Positions 8,036-15,544 of a DNA stretch of 64,000 nt are shown piece by piece. The notes under the pieces are model-generated. The model had not been told where the DNA came from. It worked only from the letters and a program-made list of their open reading frames with translations, and searched no databases. The DNA is from DATFRY01 sp035489015 (GTDB lineage Bacteria; Myxococcota_A; Polyangia; Haliangiales; Haliangiaceae), in contig DATHKR010000338.1 in NCBI GenBank assembly GCA_035489015.1, positions 1-64,000 on the forward strand. The letters are read 5' to 3'. How positions within the stretch are numbered: position 1 is the stretch's first letter; every line of letters starts with the position of its first letter. The position numbers and the translations under genes are program-made.

Positions 8036-8347
8036 TCAGAAAACGCGGAGCCGTCCGGCTCGCTCCACGGGTTGTTCGGCTCCGGCGGCGAAGGTGATCC
8101 ACACCCAGTAGTTGCCGACGCCGAGCCCGGCGTCGTCGGGGCCGAGCATCAGCCGGGCGTATCCGTCGTCCCATGTTGCGTCATGCCAATCGGCGTCGTC
8201 CGGGTTGTCGCTGCCGATCAGGAAGGCGAGCTTCGGCGCCTCGGTCAGGTCGATCGGTGCACCGTCGATCGTGGCCTTGGCGGACGCTGCAACCCGGATG
8301 AACTCCCGGGAGGTCTCGGCTATCTCGATGGCTCGCCCACCTCCCAC
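8036..8347 (-). CDS. tail-associated hypothetical protein
   Basis: 103 residues from GTG 8347, overlapping the end of the tail-fibre gene by 28 nt. It is beta-rich with FIRVAASAKATIDG, a W-H-D-A-T-W segment and NYWVWITFAAGAEQPVERAG, resembling small tail or head decoration proteins. A GGAGGTG sequence lies just inside the proposed start and would fit initiation at an in-frame ATC, so the true start is uncertain. Function inferred from position only. Confidence 0.6.
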   Translation of the reverse strand: MGGGRAIEIAETSREFIRVAASAKATIDGAPIDLTEAPKLAFLIGSDNPDDADWHDATWDDGYARLMLGPDDAGLGVGNYWVWITFAAGAEQPVERAGRLRVF

Positions 8348-10056
8348 CGTTTCGGTCCGATGCCCGCGCTGTACCGGGGTTGGCCGATGGATGCGGTCCA
8401 GCGTCCGACGGGCGGTCCGATGGTGATGTCGGCGTTGTCGCGGGCGGAGGTCGTCGTGACGGCTGCCGTGAGCGTCGCCGTGACGGCGAGGCCCACGGAG
8501 ACGGTCCTGGCGGCGCTGGCAGCCGCGGTGAGGCCCGCGGTGACAGCGCACACGGTGGTGGCGTTGGCGCCGAGGGCTGCGGCAGCGGTCAGTTGCGCGA
8601 TCCCGGCCACGGCCGTCTGGCCGGTGATGTCGGTATGGGCGACTGCGGTGAGGGTCGCTGTGGCATCGAGGGTGGCGGTGGCGCCGCTCGCCGAGGACAC
8701 GGTGCCGGCGGCCGTCAGGGCTGCGCTGATGGTGACTGCGGCGCTGCTCTGGGTGCCGACGGTGGCCGCTGCGGTGAGCTCGGCGGCGACGGTCGCTGCG
8801 GCGGTGGCGGAGGTGCTGCGAACGGCGTCACCGGTGAGGGTGGCGATGGCGGTCAGGGCTGCCGTACCGGTGTGGTCGACCTGCCCCGTCGCGGCCAGGG
8901 TGGCGATGGAGGTGAGGCTCGCCCCGGCGGCCGCTTCGCGTTGCCCGCTCGCCGTGAGAGTCGCGGCGCCCGCGAGTGCGGCGTCGCCGGAGACTCCGGT
9001 CAGGGCGGATGCGGTCAGGGCGGCCGCGGCGCTGAGGCCTGCGTCGGCCTGCGTGCCGCGTACTCCGCTGGCGGTGAAGGCGGCTGCCGCAGCGAGGTCT
9101 GCACTGCCGGTGGTGTCGCGCTGCCCGGTGGCTGCCAGGGTGGCGGTGGCCCCGAGCTGGGCGTTGCCGACGGCTGTTCTCTGTCCGTCAGCGGTCAGGG
9201 CTGCGGTCGCGGTGAGCCCGGCGGCCCCGGTGGTGGCGATCCGCCCGGCGGCCGTCAGGGACGCCGACGCGGTGAGACCTGCCGCCCCGACTGTGCCCCG
9301 GGTGCCCGTGGCGGTGAGGCCGACCGTAACGGTCGCACTGGCGTCGCCTGTTGTGGCGCGCACGCCGGTTGCTGCGAGTCCGGCTGTCGCGGTCGCTGCC
9401 GCGCTGCCTGTGGTGGCTCGCACGCCTGCTGCGGACAGGGTCGCGGTGGCGGCGAGAGCCGAGGCTCCCGAGGTGCTGCGAAGGCCTGTGGCTGTCGATG
9501 TGGCGGTGACGGCGAGTGCCGCATCGCCTGTTGTGCCGGAGGTGACGTCCGTGGCAGTGAAGTCGTCGAAGCGTAGGGCTGCGACGGATTCGGCTCGGAG
9601 GCCGACGCTGGTTCCGGTGGTGACAGCGGTGTTGGTGACGGAGACGCGTTGGACGCCGCCGACGAAAGCTTTGATCGTCGAACCGACCGCCTGGACCTTG
9701 GCGACGTCGCCGCTGACGGCTGCTCCGGCGAAGGTCCCGATGCTGACGAAACTGCCGCCGACGACGCTGAACAAGGTCCACGATGATCCGTCGTTGCGCC
9801 ACAGGTAGCCGGAGGTGATGTTCGTGTTGCCGCGACACCACACCCCGTGGCTGACGGCTGCGGTGGTGGAGATCGTCACCTGCGCCGAGTTGTCGTTGGT
9901 GGCCATCGTCCCGGCGGCCCGCAGGATGATCGTCCCGCCTGCGGATCCTGAGCTGAGCTGGTTGGAGATGATCGACCAGTCGCCGGACACCTCAACCCAG
10001 TTGGCGCCCAGGCTGGTGGAGTCGGCGCGGTTGAAGTCGTCGGTGAAGGTCGTCAC
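8320..10056 (-). CDS. minor tail/fibre protein: LamG-like head plus 20-aa repeats
   Basis: 578 residues. Residues 1-170 (DDFNRADSTSLGANW to RFDDFTATD) look like a concanavalin/LamG-type beta sandwich common in actinophage minor tail proteins. From about residue 177 to 540 there are some 14 tandem repeats of exactly or nearly 20 residues, consensus G-x-A-x-L-x-A-x-A-x-L-T-A-x-G-x-R-x-T-T. The C-terminus (IGPPVGRWTASIGQPRYSAG) resembles the attachment end of fibres. The repeats probably form a long beta-stalk for receptor binding. DNA identity between units is high enough for slippage. Confidence 0.85.
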   Translation of the reverse strand: MTTFTDDFNRADSTSLGANWVEVSGDWSIISNQLSSGSAGGTIILRAAGTMATNDNSAQVTISTTAAVSHGVWCRGNTNITSGYLWRNDGSSWTLFSVVGGSFVSIGTFAGAAVSGDVAKVQAVGSTIKAFVGGVQRVSVTNTAVTTGTSVGLRAESVAALRFDDFTATDVTSGTTGDAALAVTATSTATGLRSTSGASALAATATLSAAGVRATTGSAAATATAGLAATGVRATTGDASATVTVGLTATGTRGTVGAAGLTASASLTAAGRIATTGAAGLTATAALTADGQRTAVGNAQLGATATLAATGQRDTTGSADLAAAAAFTASGVRGTQADAGLSAAAALTASALTGVSGDAALAGAATLTASGQREAAAGASLTSIATLAATGQVDHTGTAALTAIATLTGDAVRSTSATAAATVAAELTAAATVGTQSSAAVTISAALTAAGTVSSASGATATLDATATLTAVAHTDITGQTAVAGIAQLTAAAALGANATTVCAVTAGLTAAASAARTVSVGLAVTATLTAAVTTTSARDNADITIGPPVGRWTASIGQPRYSAGIGPKRWEVGEPSR

Positions 10057-10094
10057 GGCGACGCCTCCGATCAGCCACTACACCGCCCAGGGGG

Positions 10095-10493
10095 TCAAGA
10101 TGCCTGAGCACCGAGGCTGACACCAAGCGAATTCAGCGTGATCACGTCCGCACTCGCCCACGCCTTAGACGCGGTCAGCGCGACGGAGAAAAGGAACGTT
10201 CCGCCGGTGATCGCCGTCCACACGGAGACGTCGGTGACCGTCTCCGACGTGCCGCCGTTCGTCCACGCAGGGTTCGTGCCGGTGAGCGCCAGCGCCGAGC
10301 CAGCAGCGGATGCGGCGTGCGTGCAGATGACGCGGGTCGCGGAACCCGCACTGACCGCGGTGGTGCCCGCGGCGCCCGGGTTGGCGGTATGGAGTTGCAC
10401 GTACTCGGCCGCCACCGGACCGAAGGCCGCACCCGCAGCCCGCAGCGTGTTGAGCAGGTTGGAGACCAGCGTCGTTGACAGGCCCTCAGCCAT
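10095..10493 (-). CDS. phage tail fibre-like protein
   Basis: 132 residues. EYVQLHTANPGAAGTTAV, TNPAWTNGGTSETVTDVSVWTAITGGTFLFS and VITLNSLGVSL match a small actinophage tail-fibre family usually found beside minor tail genes. Together with the large fibre it is the only clear virion component in the window. Its stop is 38 nt from the downstream fibre start. Confidence 0.8.
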   Translation of the reverse strand: MAEGLSTTLVSNLLNTLRAAGAAFGPVAAEYVQLHTANPGAAGTTAVSAGSATRVICTHAASAAGSALALTGTNPAWTNGGTSETVTDVSVWTAITGGTFLFSVALTASKAWASADVITLNSLGVSLGAQAS

Positions 10494-10602
10494 CGGTCAG
10501 CTCCTCATCCTCGCGAGGCTCGGCCTCAGTGGTTTCTGTCTTTGGTGCGGGCGTCACTTCGGCGGACGCCTCGATGGTCAGCACGATCACGTGGTCGGCC
10601 AC
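10486..10602 (-). CDS. 38-aa acidic peptide
   Basis: GTG 10602 is preceded by GGAGG at an 8-nt spacing. The product opens VADHVIVLTIEASAEV and ends in an acidic tail (EAEPREDEELTDG). It overlaps the tail-fibre start by 8 nt, so coupled translation is likely. No family recognised; too short for confident calling. Confidence 0.45.
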   Translation of the reverse strand: MADHVIVLTIEASAEVTPAPKTETTEAEPREDEELTDG

Positions 10603-10701
10603 AGGGGCGCCTCCATCACGTAGGGGTCCCGCCGCGCCGGAGGGGACGGCGGGACATCGGGGCGCACACCTGGGGGGTGAAGGTCGCCCCGAGTTTGGGG
10701 G

Positions 10702-10983
10702 TCAGGCGGCGTGAGCGTGGGGGCCGCGACTGTTGGCGGCGGGATCGGCGGGCTTGTGCTTGGCGCCGCCTGCTGCTGCCTGCCGGATGGTGGGGAGGTG
10801 AAAGTACTGGCCCGCTTCACCGTCGAGGATGGGCTCGATCTTCCCTCGGGTCATCCAGACCTTGATGGTGCCGGGTTTGACTCCGGCGTGGCGTGCCGCT
10901 TCCCAGAGGTCGCCGATGCTGTCGTCGCCTGCCAGTTGAGCGAAATGGATGTCGAGCCCGTCGGGGTTCGAGTAGGCGACCAC
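10702..10983 (-). CDS. helix-turn-helix protein, 93 aa
   Basis: DLWEAARHAGVKPGTIKVWMTRGKIEPIL is a helix-turn-helix of the kind used by small phage regulators and terminase-like small subunits; the C-terminus is a basic, Ala/His-rich tail. GTG 10983 follows GGGAGG at about 5 nt; an in-frame GTG at 10995 is the alternative. A terminator-like hairpin lies just upstream (11003-11038), so it probably starts a transcript. The 100 bp between it and 10602 hold nothing I recognise. Confidence 0.7.
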   Translation of the reverse strand: MVAYSNPDGLDIHFAQLAGDDSIGDLWEAARHAGVKPGTIKVWMTRGKIEPILDGEAGQYFHLPTIRQAAAGGAKHKPADPAANSRGPHAHAA

Positions 10984-11002
10984 AACACCTCCCACGGGTA
11001 CG

Positions 11003-11038
11003 CAAAAGACCCCCGCGGATATGCTCCCGGCGGGGGCC
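11003..11038 (-). terminator. intrinsic terminator, minus strand
   Basis: Arms CCCCCGC (11010-11016) and GCGGGGG (11030-11036) with a 13-nt loop. On the minus strand the stem is followed by TTTT (complement of 11004-11007). It would end transcription from the 11123-12733 operon before the HTH gene. Confidence 0.65.
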
Positions 11039-11122
11039 TCAGTGGCTGTTGTGACGGATCTTCCAGCGTCGAATACGGACGATACAGTTCGCGACAGGCG
11101 CTTGACAAGCAGATCACGCAGG

Positions 11123-11263
11123 TCAGCCGGTGAGGCCGAGCCGCTTCTTCAAGTTGTCGATGGAACGCCGCCCTGTTCTCCAGACGATGTAGGCGCCGAT
11201 CAGTCCGGCGGTCCCGCCGACCAGTCCGCACACGCCGAAGGCAATCCGCACGGTGTCGCTCAC
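11123..11263 (-). CDS. single-pass membrane mini-protein, 46 aa
   Basis: VSDTVRIAFGVCGLVGGTAG then LIGAYIVW form one membrane helix, followed by a basic tail (RTGRRSIDNLKKR) that should stay cytoplasmic. GTG 11263 overlaps the upstream stop as GTGA, supporting a real gene. One helix plus positive tail could fit a holin-like or membrane-anchor protein, but no lytic genes are nearby, so I leave it unnamed. Confidence 0.6.
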   Translation of the reverse strand: MSDTVRIAFGVCGLVGGTAGLIGAYIVWRTGRRSIDNLKKRLGLTG

Positions 11264-11655
11264 GGCGCCCACTCCTCCCCTTTGTCGTCCGGATGCCCGG
11301 CGAACGGCTGGGCGAGCAGACAGAGGGCTCGTTCGGCCATATCCAGCGCACCGTAGTGGTCGACTTCCGAGTCTCCTTCGGCGTACCGAAGCGTCTCGTC
11401 TGCCAGATTGATGATCGCCAGCTTGGCGTCGCAGTCGGCGAGGACGTCCGCCGGGTCGTTGGTTTCAACGAATGCCACGGTGGCGCGGAGCTGACGGCCG
11501 CTGAGCGCGAACACTTCGGCGACGAGGACGCCGTCAGCGGCAAGGACTTGGTCGGGGTCGTCGGGGTTCAGCTTCCAGGGCCAGGGCGGTGCCGCTTCGG
11601 CCAGGGCGCGGCGTTCGGCGTACCGGGCACGGAGGAAGTCCGCGAGGTCCGTCAC
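11260..11655 (-). CDS. DUF6221-like protein
   Basis: 131 residues: MTDLADFLRARYAERRALAE at the start, DPADVLADCDAKLAIINLADE in the middle and LLAQPFAGHPDDKGEEW at the end, the fuller DUF6221 pattern with the terminal H-P-D-x-x-x-E-W. Paralogue of the 3197-3757 gene but with a different N-terminus. Coupled to both neighbours by 4-nt overlaps. Biochemical role unknown. Confidence 0.8.
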   Translation of the reverse strand: MTDLADFLRARYAERRALAEAAPPWPWKLNPDDPDQVLAADGVLVAEVFALSGRQLRATVAFVETNDPADVLADCDAKLAIINLADETLRYAEGDSEVDHYGALDMAERALCLLAQPFAGHPDDKGEEWAP

Positions 11656-11918
11656 GGCGACTCGTCAAGTTCCAGGGTGGCCTTGAATCGGTGTCCGCAT
11701 GGGGTCAGGTCGATCAGAACCACCTGCTCGTACACGCCGAAGCTCGGTAGCTCCATCATCGACTCCACCCGTTCCGCCACGGCCCCGCACTCGGGGCAGG
11801 GCGGCAGGGGCGGGTAGTCCGGGCGCTGAGGTGCCCCCGCAAGGATCGTCCGTTCACGATCACGAATGGCTTCCCCCATGTCGTTGAGCTGCGACGGACT
11901 GAGGCTGATACGGCTCAT
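11652..11918 (-). CDS. zinc-ribbon hypothetical protein, 88 aa
   Basis: MSRISLSPSQLNDMGEAIRD helix, a Pro-rich linker, then CPECG and later CGHRFKATLEL, a four-ligand zinc ribbon. ATGA overlap with the upstream gene. Small zinc-ribbon proteins recur across this element; no specific role recognised. Confidence 0.65.
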   Translation of the reverse strand: MSRISLSPSQLNDMGEAIRDRERTILAGAPQRPDYPPLPPCPECGAVAERVESMMELPSFGVYEQVVLIDLTPCGHRFKATLELDESP

Positions 11919-12733
11919 GCCGCTACCCCAACATCGTCCGGAAGCGCGTCGGCTCGCAGTACGGCTTCCTGCGCGGCCCTCAGTGCCCGCCACTCTTCGT
12001 CACCCTCCCAGCGGGTACGGCAGGCGCCGCAGGCGGTCTTGTAGCTGCGCGCGCTGGCGTACAGCTGCTCGGCGCAACGCTGCTCTTCGGTGAGGACCGG
12101 ACACAGGCCGATCTTCACATCTCCGTGCCGCTGCTTACCCTGGACGATGGCTTGCATTTCGCCGTGCATTCGCCTCAGGTCGACGATGTCCTGCCCGACG
12201 GACTCGTATGACGAGCAAGCCCACAGCAGGTTGTTGGCCAAGAACGTGACACGTTTCGGGACGGCAACGGCGGGGCGCTGTGTGCGCCAGTGGGGGTAGA
12301 CCCGGTCACCGTGCCCCGGCCGGCCGACGAGCACGGTGCCGTCGTCGTCCCGGCGCACCGGGAATGTGGTGCAGTGCTCGACGGTCAACGGGGTGGCCCA
12401 GTCGAGGGCCTGCCGCCACGCGTCCTCAATGGCCTGGAGCCGGGCCGCGACCCCGCCCGGCCCGGTCAGTGCGAGGACTTCCATGCGGGGCGGGATCGGC
12501 GGGACCCTGCTCCCGGACGTGGCGCCCCCACCGGTGCGGGAGCCGCGCATGAGGGCCGCGGTGGTGTCGAGGCGGGCGAACAGGCCCGAGAGTTCGGCCA
12601 GATGACCGGCCGCCTGGGTCTCACACGGCCGGCACGCTTGCCGCCCGGTTTCGGTGACCCACATCCGGCGCTTGCACCGGGGGGTCACGCATATCGGCCA
12701 CTCGTAGATGTCGTCGTCGGCGCGGTCGTGCAC
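11915..12733 (-). CDS. phage zinc-finger/HTH-region protein, 272 aa
   Basis: GTG 12733 follows GAGGAG by 6 nt. The N-terminus has CVTPRCKRRMWV and CRPCE zinc ligands; the middle is helical with a short basic stretch; the C-terminal half has CPVLTEEQRCAEQLYASARS and CGACRTRWEGDEEWRALRAAQ. The last block resembles a C-terminal zinc domain in actinophage proteins of unknown function. DNA binding is plausible but not demonstrated. Confidence 0.7.
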   Translation of the reverse strand: MHDRADDDIYEWPICVTPRCKRRMWVTETGRQACRPCETQAAGHLAELSGLFARLDTTAALMRGSRTGGGATSGSRVPPIPPRMEVLALTGPGGVAARLQAIEDAWRQALDWATPLTVEHCTTFPVRRDDDGTVLVGRPGHGDRVYPHWRTQRPAVAVPKRVTFLANNLLWACSSYESVGQDIVDLRRMHGEMQAIVQGKQRHGDVKIGLCPVLTEEQRCAEQLYASARSYKTACGACRTRWEGDEEWRALRAAQEAVLRADALPDDVGVAA

Positions 12734-12821
12734 GGCAGGCTCCTCGGCAGCAGTACGGGAGGCGATGCTGAGCCAATTGTGCACCAGAGGGTTGACACGG
12801 TGGGCCATTGGCACAGTGAAG

Positions 12822-12851
12822 GCCCGCCTCGTCGGGGGACGCGAGGCGGGC
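12822..12851 (-). terminator. hairpin, probable terminator
   Basis: Perfect 10-bp arms GCCCGCCTCG (12822-12831) and CGAGGCGGGC (12842-12851), loop 10 nt. It lies between the gene ending at 12878 and the start at 12733. There is no long U-run, only TTCACTG on the minus strand. The remaining ~80 bp up to 12734 showed no promoter I trust. Confidence 0.55.
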
Positions 12852-12877
12852 CAGTCCGGTCAGTGTGGCATCGGGGG

Positions 12878-13093
12878 TCAGGTGTCGGCGCCGATCGCGC
12901 GGATACATCCTCGGCATTCGGTGACGTTCCCGCCCGGGTACCCGCGGGCCTGGTACCCCGACTTCCCGCAGGCCGCTTCGAGGAGGTCATGCCAGGCCTC
13001 GGGGGTCTTGACCCGGTGCCAGGTGCGGCCGTTGACGAACCGGGCCTGACGGATCGGGTACACCTCGGCGGGCGACGGGGCGGGGGCGGTCAC
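12878..13093 (-). CDS. hypothetical protein with CxxC, 71 aa
   Basis: VTAPAPSPAEVYPIRQARFV at the start, WHDLLEAACGKSGYQARGYPGG in the middle, and CRGCIRAIGAD near the end. GTGA overlap with the upstream gene fixes the start. Last gene before the hairpin at 12822. Function unknown. Confidence 0.6.
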   Translation of the reverse strand: MTAPAPSPAEVYPIRQARFVNGRTWHRVKTPEAWHDLLEAACGKSGYQARGYPGGNVTECRGCIRAIGADT

Positions 13094-13320
13094 GGCTTCT
13101 CCGGGTACGCAGGCTCGAAGTGCTCCCAGCGCCCGTAGTCGACGTTCCACTTCTCGACTCGGATGCGGGTAACGCGGCTGGCCCCGTTGGCGATCCGTTC
13201 CTTCTCGGCAGCAACGGCCCGGTAGGTGGCGGGCTCGGAGCGGTACTTGCTCTCCAGGATGCTGCCTGCCGTGATCATCTTCACGCGCCAGGGCTGCGAC
13301 GGCTTCTTCGGGGCGGTCAT
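13090..13320 (-). CDS. hypothetical protein, 76 aa
   Basis: Basic N-terminus MTAPKKPSQPWRVKMITAGS, a helix (ATYRAVAAEKERIANG) and a beta-rich C-terminus ending EHFEPAYPEKP. Overlaps both neighbours by a few nucleotides. The K-x-x-W-N-V-D-Y block recurs in small Streptomyces phage proteins; no function known. Confidence 0.6.
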   Translation of the reverse strand: MTAPKKPSQPWRVKMITAGSILESKYRSEPATYRAVAAEKERIANGASRVTRIRVEKWNVDYGRWEHFEPAYPEKP

Positions 13321-13445
13321 CCCTCGGGGTCCTCTCCGGAGCCGTCACAGTTCTGGCAGTCCCCGGTCTGGTCGCAGCCGTCGCAGCCGTCACCGTCACA
13401 TGCAGGGTCGGGGCCGGTTCCGTCGCACTCGGGGCAGTCGTCCAT
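13317..13445 (-). CDS. 42-aa cysteine-rich DnaJ-like zinc peptide
   Basis: The product contains CPECDGTG, CDGDGCDGC and CQNCDGSG, i.e. repeats of C-x-x-C-x-G-x-G like the DnaJ zinc centre, with an acidic tail. Start ATG 13445; its stop overlaps the next ATG as ATGA. Bare DnaJ-type zinc modules are common tiny genes in Streptomyces phages. Role unknown; protein binding is the family expectation. Confidence 0.6.
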   Translation of the reverse strand: MDDCPECDGTGPDPACDGDGCDGCDQTGDCQNCDGSGEDPEG

Positions 13446-13447
13446 GG

Positions 13448-13594
13448 TCAGTCCTCGTCTCGGTCGTCGTCATCGTCGTCGCGGTCGAAGTGGGCGCGGT
13501 CGGCGCGAATCACCTCACGCAGGGACTCCTCGAAGGGGCGGGGAGCAGGCGGCGGCTCGTCGCCGACGGTTACATCTGAGGGGGTGGCGGTCAC
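13448..13594 (-). CDS. 48-aa acidic peptide
   Basis: VTATPSDVTVGDEPPPAPRP then FEESLREVIRADRAHF and an Asp-rich tail (DRDDDDDDRDED). GTGA overlap with the DUF4097 gene and a 2-nt gap to the following start argue that it is translated. No family recognised. Confidence 0.5.
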   Translation of the reverse strand: MTATPSDVTVGDEPPPAPRPFEESLREVIRADRAHFDRDDDDDDRDED

Positions 13595-14337
13595 GCACGA
13601 ACCCGACCGGAAACGCTGGAGGCCTGCGGGTTGAGGTGAGCGGCTCCGCGCAGTCGGACATCCCCGGAGATGGAAGAGGCGGAGAGGGCCCCCCTGGCCT
13701 CACGGGTAGCCGACAGCGCGATGTCGCCCGACGCGGAGGACAGAACAGCGCTCTCGCCGCTGTAGGAGCCGACTTCGATGTCGCCGGAGACGCTGGTCGC
13801 GACGATCTGGTGCGTGACGACGTCGATGTCGACATCCCCGGACGTGGTCTTGGCTGATGCGGTACCGACGACGCCTGCTTCGATGTCGCCCGAGATGCTG
13901 GTTGCATCCAGCGACGGGAGCGGTCCGCTGGCGTGCAGGTTGGCGGACTCGGATCGGAACCTCAGAGCCGTACCGGGGGGCATGGTCACCTCGGCGGTGA
14001 TGCCGTTGGAGATGCCGCTTCCACTGATGACCTGCCCGTTGACGATAACGGTGCCGCCCCCGGAGGAGACGACGCTGCTGTAGCTGCCGCCTCGACCGCC
14101 GTTGATGATGGTCACGCCGCCGCCACTGCCCGGAATCTTGGAGACGGTGACGCTGAGGCCTTCGACAGTGCCAGCGGCGGCGCGGTTGATCGCGTCGACG
14201 GACGGACCCTCACTGTCGACGGTGTGGAGACGGATGGTCGCGGTCTTGACGGTCTGGTCGACCTTCACTCGGGCGGTTCCGATCGGCAGGACCAGTACGA
14301 CCGGGCCGCTCGTGCGGGTGTTGAAAATGCGTTCCAT
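13591..14337 (-). CDS. DUF4097-like beta-helix protein
   Basis: 248 residues. After an N-terminal domain (MERIFNTRTSGPVVLVLPIG) and a Gly-rich turn region, the C-terminal half shows repeated blocks ATSISGDIEAG, KTTSGDVDIDV, ATSVSGDIEVG, SSASGDIALS and SASSISGDVRL. This S/T-x-S-G-D-I/V ladder is the hallmark of DUF4097, a parallel beta-helix found in bacterial surface and stress proteins. No signal peptide, so probably cytoplasmic. An unusual passenger for a phage-like element; directly downstream of a PP2C phosphatase. Confidence 0.85.
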   Translation of the reverse strand: MERIFNTRTSGPVVLVLPIGTARVKVDQTVKTATIRLHTVDSEGPSVDAINRAAAGTVEGLSVTVSKIPGSGGGVTIINGGRGGSYSSVVSSGGGTVIVNGQVISGSGISNGITAEVTMPPGTALRFRSESANLHASGPLPSLDATSISGDIEAGVVGTASAKTTSGDVDIDVVTHQIVATSVSGDIEVGSYSGESAVLSSASGDIALSATREARGALSASSISGDVRLRGAAHLNPQASSVSGRVRA

Positions 14338-14378
14338 GGTGACGATTTCTCCTATCGGTGGCGTTCTGGCAGGCCGCC

Positions 14379-15107
14379 TCAGCCGAGGTCGGCGACGAGG
14401 ACAGTGGCGTTGTCGGCGTGCCCGCCGGCGAAAGCGATAGCGGACTCGGTGAAGTCGGCAGCCGCTTCGGCAGGTGTGCCGATGAGGTAGTCAGGGAGAC
14501 GGCACCCGTTGTCCTCGAGCGGTTCGTAAGCCCCGTCCGAAGCGAGGATCAGCCGCTCCCGCACCGGGTGCCGGGTGGCGGTTTCGATCGCCGGATGCCC
14601 CACCTGGTCGAGGACCTGCTCCTCGGTGAGTTCGGAGCCGAGCCACGACGTGACCCGGTTCCGGGACCCACCGATGACGCGCCGCATGTTGTGGTCGTTG
14701 GTGAGCCGGTGCAGGGTCCCGCCGGCGAGTACGTAAGCCCGGACGTCACCACACCAGGCGACGGTCAGTAGGCCGGGGGTGTGGACTGCGACGACCGCGC
14801 ACGCGTCCGGCAGGTCCGCCCACACGTCGTGGCGTTCCGGGTCGGCCGCGTACCGGTTGTACACGGCCCGCAGCCCGGCTTCGGCGTCGCCGCGGCGGGC
14901 CGCAGCACGGGCGACCTGTCGGGCGGCGGTACGCGTCCAGTCGCGGATCTCGTCGGAGCTGCCGATGCCGTCGAGGAGGGTGTAGGCGCGGGCACCGTTG
15001 TGGGTGTAGGTGGCGGTGACGTCGCACTGGTGGGAACGGCCGCCGATCAGCTGGGCAGTCGCATGGATCCTCGGCGGCTGGCGGCGGATGCGGTTCGAGA
15101 CGATCAT
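14379..15107 (-). CDS. PP2C-family serine/threonine phosphatase
   Basis: 242 residues from ATG 15107, preceded by GGGGGGA. Motifs: LLDGIGSSDEIRDW (metal-binding Asp), VAVHTPGLLTVAWCGDVRAYV, LILASDGAYEPLED (metal Asp) and GHADNATVLVADL (final Asp-Asn). The order matches metal-dependent PP2C/SpoIIE-type phosphatases. Soluble, no sensor domain. It could reverse host Ser/Thr kinase signalling (inference). A long in-frame extension upstream is less likely because it crosses a strong hairpin. Confidence 0.88.
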   Translation of the reverse strand: MIVSNRIRRQPPRIHATAQLIGGRSHQCDVTATYTHNGARAYTLLDGIGSSDEIRDWTRTAARQVARAAARRGDAEAGLRAVYNRYAADPERHDVWADLPDACAVVAVHTPGLLTVAWCGDVRAYVLAGGTLHRLTNDHNMRRVIGGSRNRVTSWLGSELTEEQVLDQVGHPAIETATRHPVRERLILASDGAYEPLEDNGCRLPDYLIGTPAEAAADFTESAIAFAGGHADNATVLVADLG

Positions 15108-15137
15108 CAGGTTCCCCCCTGAGTGCGGTGGATCGGC

Positions 15138-15161
15138 GGGCCCGGCCGGCGGACCGGGCCC
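15138..15161. terminator. GC hairpin between 15170 stop and PP2C start
   Basis: Arms GGGCCCGG (15138-15145) and CCGGGCCC (15154-15161), loop 8 nt, no U-run. Could attenuate transcription into the PP2C gene or act in its 5' leader. Confidence 0.45.
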
Positions 15162-15169
15162 TGGGTGCG

Positions 15170-15403
15170 TCAGGCGAAGACGGCGATGGTGTTCAGGAAC
15201 TCGGGGTCGGCCATGCGGACGATGCGCATCGGCCGGCCGTCGCGATCGGTGACGTTCCACTCGTCGACGACGGTGCCGGCGGCGCGCTCGTTGGCGATGC
15301 CGATCTCGGCCTGCTCAACCGCCTCGTAGCCCCAAAGGGACCCGTAGTTGTCGAAGTTGGCGACGGTTCCGGCGATCCAGTTGATGCGGGCCCTGGTCTT
15401 CAT
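15170..15403 (-). CDS. hypothetical protein, 77 aa
   Basis: MKTRARINWIAGTVANFDNY then a helix (AVEQAEIGIANERA) and beta strands (VVDEWNVTDRDGRPMRIVRM). The ATG is preceded by GAGGAG. It opens the long minus-strand operon on the left, divergent from the gene at 15545. No family recognised. Confidence 0.65.
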   Translation of the reverse strand: MKTRARINWIAGTVANFDNYGSLWGYEAVEQAEIGIANERAAGTVVDEWNVTDRDGRPMRIVRMADPEFLNTIAVFA

Positions 15404-15532
15404 GGCGTCTCCTCGGTCGGTCTTCCGTGGCGATTCACTTAATCACCATCACCACCGACTAGCGATCATCGGTTGCGCTGGCGATGACTCCGACAGTACG
15501 CCTGAGGCATGGGCACCACAACCCACTTGCGC

Positions 15533-15538
15533 TAGATT
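15533..15538 (+). promoter_or_regulatory. -10 box of a leaderless promoter
   Basis: TAGATT lies 6 nt before ATG 15545, placing the transcript start at or next to the ATG. No good -35 hexamer and no Shine-Dalgarno are present, consistent with a leaderless mRNA. Confidence 0.5.
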
Positions 15539-15544
15539 GATGCC

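Noticed and set aside
8380..9576. A 398-aa Gly/Ala/Cys plus-strand frame over the same repeats
   Set aside because: Same origin as above; Gly-rich low-complexity sequence with no domain.
7820..9808. A 662-aa plus-strand reading frame across the tail fibre gene
   Set aside because: It mirrors the 60-bp repeats of the minus-strand fibre gene, has an extreme Ala/Val/Arg composition and no ribosome-binding site; a shadow caused by the repeats.
10587..10820. A 77-aa Pro-rich minus-strand frame
   Set aside because: Overlaps the HTH gene in another frame and has low-complexity Pro/Ser/Thr content without a start signal.
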